DNA of 64,000 nt from Buttiauxella ferragutiae (GTDB lineage: Bacteria > Pseudomonadota > Gammaproteobacteria > Enterobacterales > Enterobacteriaceae). The translations under genes and the position numbers were made by a program. Below the pieces are notes generated by a model that was not told the origin of the DNA, did no database searches, and was given only the letters and a program-made list of their open reading frames with translations. This document shows positions 28,801 through 33,154 of this stretch, piece by piece. The stretch lies in assembly GCF_001654915.1 (NCBI RefSeq), contig NZ_LXEQ01000011.1; one strand, 5' to 3'. Position 1 is the first letter of the stretch; every line of letters begins with the position of its first letter.

Positions 28801-29012
28801 GCCCGTTTGGCATCGGGCAAGACAGTGAACGAAGCGCAACCCCACCCATCGCCATGGCACAAGAAAGACCCGCTCTGGAACGATCAGCAGGTGAACAACC
28901 TTCGGTTATCACCCTGGGAGCACAGCCTTTATCGGCACAGCTCGCAGCCCTTGAAAGAAAAACTTTGGCGTCCGGGAAGCACATTACAGTCCCGACAATC
29001 ACTCGCCGGTAA
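16848..29012 (+). CDS. Giant LEPR/DUF4347 cadherin-like repeat surface protein
   Basis: 4,054 residues if started at the ATG at 16848; in-frame TTG and ATG codons up to 17 codons upstream give a less likely N terminus, and AAGAG precedes 16848. The basic N terminus carries LEPRQLFDGAA (residues 19-29), the LEPR-XLL motif. Residues ~83-240 form DUF4347, with HIISHG (His137) and LLYGCNV (Cys180). Then come about 2,000 residues of varied Ig/cadherin-like beta modules, many with TAxNDxP linkers, and seven copies of a ~195-residue composite unit at ~2250-3630 (DVLANDxFxN...YTPxxGFVGxDSYTYTVTSGG... then ADGSYTFTPVxDWNG). The last ~150 residues are non-repetitive. No RTX GGxGxD nonapeptides and no recognisable C-terminal type I signal are seen. 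A secreted or surface adhesin-like role is inferred from the repeats and the export genes downstream. Confidence 0.85.
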   Translation: MSRPRNDNPTRPRHHRFALEPRQLFDGAAAVESANHADNPLDTTHHDNAPDAAKAVFVPPAPVPAPASITAPAPTDAPAAHEVYVVDSHVQNWQSLVNQLPEGSRVVVLDAQHSGLEQINEALKNDKNITAIHIISHGASDEITLGSDKLNDQTITQYQQQLEKLGEKLTTDGDILLYGCNVTAQDTTLITRMADYTHADVAASSDETGSALKAADWTLESHTGVIETRSLELAYDGVLQAPELTTRVPDMVVSEPSVLHPGAETGSFSGLTLNVSDEKVAISVTLTNGAAGDLVNGSSTGKTLEFVGSVADAQAWLNALKFTASDSELGQQSAATDVQFYILTLSGNDSLVTHITVTPANDPVVVDNSTLIVPENNGAGTVITEATLAALDPELAAGAQSASQIVYSLTEMPQYGYLTLNGTRLGVGSVFTQQDVRDNKLVYIHTATGSAQNTADSFTAKVNDGATPINLSDTVKVTLEIAPENQPPTVSGGGIVFEGQPANAANTGNVGQYIIADGGGDTQDGELTLTITALPTHGTLYFNGVAVIQGQQISYNDRNLLTYENNGEEGITQDTFGVRVTDQGGGTATPASSDALIALTIQPVDDDPALNPDSTLLANVADGPDSVVLMPEMLASIDEDSPPDRVSFVVNVDGLTHGYLTLNGARMQNGDTFTMEDVVEGRVVYTQYLNAPIDGIDKFSFRVIDHSTALRWNADGSTFTRQGGIWDSESPDAKLTHFDFTIGLVPLANNPPPDQVPPLDTSGDSTSSGYIGDDPNGAAHGIILEGGSLTLSGTGNISDATPGMSYVVPGVQPEQIVYTFLGSGSGQTGLTILKSDGNGGYTVINAFGTFTQADLNNGLISVRHDGGENFHFDGKFSVSAGQVTLDSTGNPMAVTWNPELKVFVTPVNDAPVIAGSSNTVLAEGETVIITNSQLQLGDPDDANSGSPWEDGPTINGNDNNYAYNNDLTGDRALKFAFLTLPTGGVLQYFNGTSWVTITDADIGTLKLDASLLKNDSTSGLRFVSNGSEVRSTSFVAYAVDRWGMQSATNATVGITITNVNDGPKIPQTPDSPEIVVPPDSPNNIGGQPANNPATVVEGSYVQINGSQLQAYDPDSSPEQVQFTITNSPDHGHLAFSRDGVNFSTIGNGSTFTQADINNGYIYYLNDGDEISGDGLNADGFDFTLSDGDKEQAANHFAINITPANDKPTVTAPSGPIDIGGNSHAVSGFTVADPDITGTSSATNILQTTVRLLHNDGSAFSQSEYNNIRLAANGASGALITGGDGGYLVITGTVAQINSALSGLTVTFPDDRNTVYQVQVITDDRLRTGNGQLNGSANGGPVNQPTNPATGSLPGAVDNVNYDWYQDGVPANNGNISANQVAINASEVNDPGTLVVTDSDKNTFEDQATWIGGDFVITDVESSAFGKPVTVTLTVGQGQLGIGGAANDSNLEINGVTIQGDNSGTLILTGTASAIQALLNDPTNGLTYKSALNANHDQNGAAAGDVTLNVHLDTSTASVGDTGGLPPADVQIALTITPVNDPPTITAPSDTILLDNNAPGGNNVDGFVIGDPDVADAGGIAAGENDIVQVTVRITDENGNPLSVSQYRDQQNSAITISSLNTTSGVFIQNTSQDGVTPPSNGQNAPLVITGTVAQINAYLAQLQVTMRGAILDDADQYFRVEVIVDDRVRDANGNLTSSANGGDNIGTGGVGTSQVPNTVISPYAAIPGGLGQNVASTYRTIFQSSVNDPAQIKLGENPVLNTDENSATVTLPPITISDSDAGSQSMTVTVKLPNGFVFVAPTGSGGTVTGAGTDTLTFNGSYTQINSYLAGLRVTLPDADGSATAADWNGNFGVKVTVNDHGNSGSRPGSLPGSGNDPHQDPGQVEYEEGDDPSALITTREFTFTVNAVNDAPEVVGTPSVTIPTLEEDTLGSSLAGSNIHDLFFDFFNDERDTINNDGTVGVGGGSSADSFYGVAITSHTPNTAQGDWQYSLDGGTSWQNVGARSDSNALVLTASASLRFVPAANYFGDPVTLGVRLVETNANGDVSSTPALPDNGEQINIDATGGHGGTSIYSETVITLSTEVTNINDRPTLGDTTVTIAEDTPTPQTIGQIFQSVYGDATDNQTAIAGGGNASGALGFIAIYGDDTDASKGHWEYSTDGSNWLTIPSDVSASNALVLASTTQLRFVPLGDYNGPVSGGLQLRASDTTDTSSSGAGVTNGRVNFFDFAKDGDQTSHWSNTARLSVTVTPVTDAANDSFTTHANVPLVNNTSDLLLNDTFSNSDKTVTAVTQPSHGTLTLVNNVLTYTPDTGYVGSDSYTYTVVSGGITETATVTINVTNQAPTGVTDNLSIDEDSPLTLGNVLTNDSDPDGAVDTLTVKNFTVEGNTYAAGTTVKLTGSHGTLLINADGSYLYTPGGDWHGDIAVSYVVSDGNMGGDSSAVLGIHVAAVDDAKNDVEIEHTGTVITTDVLGNDTFINIDQAVTSFTQPQHGTVTLGPNNKLIYTPDAGFVGSDRYNYTVTSGGVTETATVFIFMTNTPPDASNQFAVTDEDTPASGDVLHLIIDPDGDPLHVVDFQIDGISGTFAAGQKVTIAGKGDFTLNTDGSYLFTPVPDWNGKVPTITFHVSDNTSVPPTESSLDITVRPMVDITHDTATTHAGTPVTIDVLANDHFSNSDAAIQQTVFSAAHGTVTLVGNKLVYTPNAGYVGDDVFTYTVKSGGIEETASVTVTMTNTLPEPRNSVVRTPEDTTITNGDLLDGARDADSDTLTVTNFTIDGVVYAADESVEIEGKGTLTIHSDGLYTFVPVPDWNGQVPPVTFTVSDGNNGGQVTRNLVIIVQPVADILPDDATTHADNPVAIDVLHNDSFSNDTKTVTASSDGTTLGRVEVLSNNTIRYTPPPGFVGTDTFSYSVTSGGITETSTVTVVVTNTVPTARDMELTMDEDGTSLSGLLTASDVDSDVVRVTSFHVDGISDDFLIGNFGTTSAIIPGVGTFTLSYDRHYTFTPLADWNGDVPKITYTVTDDNGGATAVGHVDITVNPVVDIADDTATLHAGGSSTINVLANDNFENDDRAVTLVGAAQNGTVTIGTNGNVTYTPSPEFVGTDSYTYTVTSGGVTETATVFVTVENTAPIANPDTQTVNEDSTITGNVLDNDRDPDNSTSVQDTLRVTSFTLPGESVAHLAGETVTISGIGELTLNADGSYQFVPVGDWNGSIPLITYQISDGHTGGTASSTLTLEITAVDDIAPDSASTHAGQPVTIDVLSNDSFENGDREITATSSGAHGSATIVDGKIVYTPVAGFVGSDSFTYTVTSGGKLETTTVTVQITNSAPVANPDINTTLEDTVAHGNVLTNDTDADPDDAAALHVTRFTIDGNVYAPGSVVTLSGMGVLTLRANGNWTFVPVADWNGTLPVVSYDMSDGNDGGVSSSSLSITIAPVQDAFNDLISVNGNSSVTSDVLANDTFSNNDNAIVSISQGNHGTVSVENGKITYTPNLGYVGNDSYTYTVLSGGILETATVVVRVADLAPIVNPEAVITQENTPISGNLLTNDSDPNGDPLHISVFQVGGTRYNAGETALLAGIGSLTVQADGSYTFTPVNNWHGFVPAVTYTVSDGYAVGETNGTLRILVAPSVEIQVREDGLTPLDPGAQEVSGTLDLLSLDKLKTFTFQGRVITAEQLLQLNPLSPITIETVTGTITLLAYYSAADGEGHLDYRFVLREAVAQPGQISTHNDYAVEVNGVNVGQLRITVVNDQPTATDDSAEILQDQGQQNVSGNLFNDDRIGADRAADNGPVTGVMSENTGAAGTIGGTSSGQYGTLFLDSQGNWRYQVNSADPRVAALDANATLSEVFVYTITDSDGDTSEARLTIRIYGVTAMPNDNNDRDGEQIFGRDDDELLAPYRQSYQPGLFILPLVYDLQSDAAGLQTRLNSQFAAIGYGIEQASSPVMQQAVLFSRWYNDSREQRDLPGLASNGLGQNSLGNSFGPFGIGQDSERSATPPIAMAQERPALERSAGEQPSVITLGAQPLSAQLAALERKTLASGKHITVPTITRR
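23605..27745 (+). repeat. Seven-copy ~590-bp coding tandem repeat
   Basis: Within the giant gene a composite module starts near 23605, 24199, 24787, 25372, 25972, 26574 and 27163. Each encodes one DVLxNDxF...SGGxxETATV domain followed by one VLxNDxDxD...DWNG domain. The copies have diverged at nucleotide level but keep period (585-602 bp) and landmark residues, so they are old duplications with constrained length. Confidence 0.85.
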
Positions 29013-29035
29013 CTGGCTGAGAGCAATTGTTTAAG

Positions 29036-30958
29036 ATGGAAAAAACAACGATGAACGCATACGTGGTGGCGCAATATAAAAAACGTGGCGTACCGTTAAT
29101 CAAACCCGTGGCCGGTTTGATTGCGGTGCTGGTTTTGGCAGGCTGTGGCACGGTGAAACCGGAGCCGATGACTCAGGATGAAATCACCGCACGCGTGAAT
29201 CGCGACCGTGCGGAAATGTACCGCGGGCAGGAAGCCCTGCATGGCCCACTGACGTTATCCGACGCGATGGCGCGAGCGTTAAAATATAACCTCGATTACC
29301 GCCTGAAAATGATGGAAACCGCGCTGTCACGCAGCCTGCTGGATGTCTCGCAACAAGACATGCTGCCAAAACTGATGACGGATGCCGGTTATCGCTGGCG
29401 TGATAACGATTCGGGCGGCACCAGTGTCGGCATTGACGATGGCGTGATCAGCCTGCGTCCTTCCACCTCGGAAGAGCGCTCACATTACCTTGCCAGCGCG
29501 ACTTTTTCGTGGGATGTGCTCGACTTCGGGATGAGCTACTTCCGCGCTAAACAGCAGGCAGATGAAGTGAACATCGCCGAAGAACGCCGCCGCAAAGTGC
29601 TGCAAAACATCGTCCAGGAAGTGCGTGATGCCTACTGGCGAGCGCTGGGCGCGCAGCGTTTGCTGGATGAAACCCAACCGCTGGCCGAGCAAATTGCCCA
29701 GGCGCTGGATAAAACCCGCGAAGCCGAACAGGCGGGGATTTTGCCACCGGTTGAAGGGCTGGAATACCAACGTGCGCTGCTGGATGGCATGACGTTGCTC
29801 AACCAGAAACGACAGCAAATGGAGCTGGCGAAAAGCGAACTGACGGCGCTGATCAACCTGCCGCCGGGCACGCCGCTGGTGTTGCAAGACACGCCAACGC
29901 CGCTGGCTCCGGCACCGACTAACATCGATAAGCTCGAGCAAATGGCGCTGGAACGCCGACCTGAATTGCGTGAAGAAGATTACAAAACACGCATCGACAG
30001 CTACGAAACCAAGCGGCAAATTGCCTCGTTATTCCCGAACCTGAACCTGTTCGCCGGGATTAACTACGACTCCAACGACTATCTCTACAACAGTAACTGG
30101 ATTGAGAGTGGCGTGGGGGTTTCGATGAACCTGTTCAAACTGTTGAGCATTCCGTCGATTAGCACCGCCAACGACGCGCGCGCGCAAACCGATGATGCCC
30201 GCCGTATGGCGCTGAGCATGGCGGTGCTCACACAGGTGCGTGTCGCCACCGAACGCTACAAACTGGCCTCCTATGACTTCCAGATTGCCGAGCAATCGGC
30301 GCAAGTTGACCAGCGCCTGGCGAGTATTTCCCGCGCCGGATCGGACAACTCGCTGACCAGTGATTTGGAAACATTAAGAACCCAGGCGCGTTCCATCGTT
30401 TCCCGCTTCCAGGAAGCGTCATCGTATGCCGAAGCGCAGGCCGCTTATGGCCGAGTGCTGAACTCAGTAGGTATTGATTTGCTGCCAGATCAGGTGACAA
30501 AAACCGACGTTGCCAGCTTATCGCGACAAATTCAGACCAGTTTGCGCCAGCAAGAAAGTGCGGTGTTTGCCCATGCCGCTGGTATTGCTGTTGAAAAACA
30601 CCCGGTGTCGATTCAGGTCACACGCCTGCCAGCAGGCGTTTCGCGTGGCAGCATCGAGCAATCCGTCGGGCGGGTCATTGAAGCGAACCACCTGTCGCTG
30701 GAACCGTCTCCGAGCAGTATCCATTTGCAAATGAGCTTTAGCGGCGGCACCAACAATGGCATGCGCAAAGGCGTGTGGACGATGCGTGTCAAAGATGCCA
30801 CCGGTGCCGAAGTGCTGGCGCGTCAGTACGTGAGTTATCTGCCAAACGAAGCCAGCACGCGTTCTATCAGCGCCCTGGCCGAAGCGGCAACGTTATCGAT
30901 TACCAGCGATTTACAACGAATTGCCGGGGCGACCCCCGTGTTGACCGCGACGCCATGA
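29036..30958 (+). CDS. TolC-family outer-membrane lipoprotein with C-terminal extension
   Basis: About 640 residues. A lipoprotein signal (AGLIAVLVLAGC, lipid-bearing Cys37) precedes an outer-membrane efflux protein domain: two long helical repeats with LSDAMARALKYNLDYRLK and AEQSAQVDQRLAS segments. After about residue 500 an extra ~140-residue domain (SIQVTRLPAGVSRGSIEQ... to the end) is not part of standard TolC. The role inferred is the outer-membrane channel for the giant protein whose stop is 23 bases upstream. ATG at 29036 or 29051 could be the start; neither has a strong ribosome site. Confidence 0.85.
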   Translation: MEKTTMNAYVVAQYKKRGVPLIKPVAGLIAVLVLAGCGTVKPEPMTQDEITARVNRDRAEMYRGQEALHGPLTLSDAMARALKYNLDYRLKMMETALSRSLLDVSQQDMLPKLMTDAGYRWRDNDSGGTSVGIDDGVISLRPSTSEERSHYLASATFSWDVLDFGMSYFRAKQQADEVNIAEERRRKVLQNIVQEVRDAYWRALGAQRLLDETQPLAEQIAQALDKTREAEQAGILPPVEGLEYQRALLDGMTLLNQKRQQMELAKSELTALINLPPGTPLVLQDTPTPLAPAPTNIDKLEQMALERRPELREEDYKTRIDSYETKRQIASLFPNLNLFAGINYDSNDYLYNSNWIESGVGVSMNLFKLLSIPSISTANDARAQTDDARRMALSMAVLTQVRVATERYKLASYDFQIAEQSAQVDQRLASISRAGSDNSLTSDLETLRTQARSIVSRFQEASSYAEAQAAYGRVLNSVGIDLLPDQVTKTDVASLSRQIQTSLRQQESAVFAHAAGIAVEKHPVSIQVTRLPAGVSRGSIEQSVGRVIEANHLSLEPSPSSIHLQMSFSGGTNNGMRKGVWTMRVKDATGAEVLARQYVSYLPNEASTRSISALAEAATLSITSDLQRIAGATPVLTATP

Positions 30959-30965
30959 GGTATTT

Positions 30966-31805
30966 ATGAAGACAAAAATAATGGTGGATGACGCTAACGC
31001 TTATCCCCCCTACAAAAACAACAGCGTCATCCGACAAAAATGGATGGTCGGGTTGATCTGCGCACTTTCCTGCTTATCCGCGCCCGCGTTTGCTGCGGAT
31101 GGCTCTGCGGCGGTGCGCTTCCTGGTACTCGCCAATCGTGAAAGCCCGCTTTCCAGCGTGGTTCCAGGGCGGATGGCGAAAATTAACGTCCAGTTGGGCG
31201 ATACCGTCACGCAAGGCAAACTGCTGGCGAACATGGATTGTAGCGACCTGGTAGCCCGCAAAAATGCCGCTGAAGCGGAGTTTCACGCCGCCCAACTGCG
31301 CTATGAAGCCAAAGCTAAACTGCAAGGATTACAATCGGCTGCGGCACTGGAAGTGGGCTTAGCCGCTTCCGAAGTGAACCGCACTAAAGGCCAGATGGGG
31401 ATATTTGACGCCCAACTGGCGCAGTGCCGCTTCGTGGCTCCATTCAATGGGCGCGTCGCTAAAATCTATGTCAAAGAAGGCCAGGGGATTGGTGCGGGTG
31501 CGCCAGTGATTGATCTGGTCGGCAGCGGGACTTTGCGCGCACGGTTAAACGTGCCGTCAAGCTGGGTGCCGTGGCTAAAAATCGGCTCGCAGCTGAATGC
31601 CTCGGTCGGTGAAACCGGCAAACAATACCCGCTCACGGTGACGCACATTAGCGGCAAAGTGGATGCCGTTAGCCAGACCATCGAAATCGAAACCCGCTTC
31701 CCGGACAAAACCGACGACGTATTACCCGGCATGAGCGGACAAGCGGTAGCGGTTTGCCCGCCGGATGAAAACCGTTGCCTGAAAAGCGGGACCGCCAATT
31801 CGTGA
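30966..31805 (+). CDS. Periplasmic HlyD/RND-type adaptor, REP at its 5' end
   Basis: An HlyD-family membrane-fusion protein with barrel-sandwich halves (VPGRMAKINVQLGDTVTQGKLL and VAPFNGRVAKIYVKEGQGI) around a short helical hairpin. The 279-residue frame starts at the ATG at 30966 after a GAGG, but its first ~24 codons read through a REP. A more natural N terminus is ATG at 31042 (MVGLICALSCLSAPAFA, a signal peptide), which has no ribosome site. Either the REP is translated in front of the signal peptide, or initiation occurs inside. It lies 7 bases after the TolC-like gene and overlaps the next gene by GTGA. Confidence 0.8.
   Translation: MKTKIMVDDANAYPPYKNNSVIRQKWMVGLICALSCLSAPAFAADGSAAVRFLVLANRESPLSSVVPGRMAKINVQLGDTVTQGKLLANMDCSDLVARKNAAEAEFHAAQLRYEAKAKLQGLQSAAALEVGLAASEVNRTKGQMGIFDAQLAQCRFVAPFNGRVAKIYVKEGQGIGAGAPVIDLVGSGTLRARLNVPSSWVPWLKIGSQLNASVGETGKQYPLTVTHISGKVDAVSQTIEIETRFPDKTDDVLPGMSGQAVAVCPPDENRCLKSGTANS
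30983..31035. repeat. REP unit inside the 5' end of an HlyD-family gene
   Basis: GGTGGATGACGCTAACGC...CCCCCCTAC at 30983-31013 is a full REP head, and CGTCATCCGAC at 31024-31035 is a remnant of an inverted partner. Read in frame it encodes MVDDANAYPPY, nearly the same peptide as in the upstream extension of the gene at 55736-57298. Confidence 0.85.
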
Positions 31806-33154
31806 CCAGCAGTGTAGCTTTTTACCAACTGGCCGCCCGAGTCGAAACCATCAGCAATACCGCTGAACTCGGGTTTGCTATCTGTAATGAAACGCGCCAA
31901 CTGGTGGATTACCGCCAGGCCGCACTGCTGTCGCTTGCGCCCAATAACCGCGCCAAACTGGTGGCCCATTCCGGGCTGAGCGATACCGACAACAACACGC
32001 CGTATGCCTTATGGCTGGCGGATGTGGCGCAGGAAATTGCGCCACATTGCCGAGCCTTACCCCCGGAAGCCCGTGTGCTGGCGCTGGCACCCGCACAATT
32101 AAGCGAAACGCTGGCTAAGCTGTGGAACGAGTGGTTGCCGCCGCAGGTTTGGGTACTGCCGCTCACCGGTGCCGACGGCGAAATACACGCGTTGTGGTTT
32201 TTAGGGCGCGACGAACCGTGGCCAACCTCGCTGGCTCCAGCATCGCCAGAATTTACCCTGCTGCAACTGAGCGGTTTGTACGGTTACGCCTGGTGGGCGT
32301 TAACCGCGCGCCCGTCGCGCTTTAAGCAATTCTGGCAGCGCAACACCGGACGCCGCCTCGCTTATATCCTGCTGGCAGTGCTGCTGGTGCTGTGTATTCC
32401 GGTGCGCGAATACACGCTGGTGCCAGCGGAAATTATCTCGCTGCAAAGTGAAGTGATTGCCGCGCCCGATTCCGGGGTGATTAAGCGCATGGTGGTGTTG
32501 CCAAACAGCGATGTAGTGAAAGACCAGGTGCTGGCGACTCTTGACGACACCACGCTGCATAACCGGCTGGCGGTGGCACAGGCCGAGCTGGAAACCGCTG
32601 AAACCACGCTGCATCAGGCTTCTCAGCAAGCGATTGAAGATCAACAGGCCAAGTCAGAACTGGCGATGGCCGAAGGTAAATGGCGCGAGAAAAAAGTGGA
32701 AGTGGAGTCGATAGTCCGTGACATCGATAAACTCACGATTCGCGCCCCAGGCAACGGCGTTTTCGTCTATTCCGACCCGGACGACTGGGCTGGCCGCCCG
32801 GTGCAAACGGGTGAGCGTATTGGCCTGCTGGCTGACCCCAATAGCCTCGGCGTGCGCGCCTGGGCACCGGTCAGCGAATCCACCAACCTGAATCGCGGCG
32901 CACCGATGACGGTATTTTTGAAAGTCGCCCCGCTCGATTCTTTTAGCGCGAAACTGGATTACGCAGGCTATCAAACCGTTGAAGCGCCCAACGGCGTGGC
33001 CAGTTATTTGCTGCGCGGCACGCTTGAAGGTAAACCAGAAGTGGCGCGTATTGGCTTACAAGGAACCGCGCGAGTGACCGGTGACTGGGCAATGCTCGGT
33101 TACCTGTTGCTGCGCCGCCCTATCGCCACCTTGCGTGCCGGGAGCGGCTGGTGA
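31802..33154 (+). CDS. GAF-like / TM / HlyD adaptor protein
   Basis: 450 residues. Residues ~1-160 are cytoplasmic and resemble a GAF-type domain (TAELGFAICNETRQLVDYRQAALLSL). One membrane helix follows (RLAYILLAVLLVLCIPV), then a periplasmic HlyD region with YTLVPAEIISLQSEVIAAPDSGVI, a coiled-coil hairpin and the second lipoyl half (LTIRAPGNGVF). The GTG at 31802 overlaps the previous stop as GTGA; the frame is open 9 codons further upstream without a ribosome site. It is probably the inner-membrane adaptor of the exporter; the N-terminal domain could sense a ligand. Confidence 0.8.
   Translation: MTSSVAFYQLAARVETISNTAELGFAICNETRQLVDYRQAALLSLAPNNRAKLVAHSGLSDTDNNTPYALWLADVAQEIAPHCRALPPEARVLALAPAQLSETLAKLWNEWLPPQVWVLPLTGADGEIHALWFLGRDEPWPTSLAPASPEFTLLQLSGLYGYAWWALTARPSRFKQFWQRNTGRRLAYILLAVLLVLCIPVREYTLVPAEIISLQSEVIAAPDSGVIKRMVVLPNSDVVKDQVLATLDDTTLHNRLAVAQAELETAETTLHQASQQAIEDQQAKSELAMAEGKWREKKVEVESIVRDIDKLTIRAPGNGVFVYSDPDDWAGRPVQTGERIGLLADPNSLGVRAWAPVSESTNLNRGAPMTVFLKVAPLDSFSAKLDYAGYQTVEAPNGVASYLLRGTLEGKPEVARIGLQGTARVTGDWAMLGYLLLRRPIATLRAGSGW

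Noticed and set aside
16848..29012. Giant protein as an RTX toxin
   Set aside because: No GGxGxD nonapeptide repeats and no toxin domain are visible.
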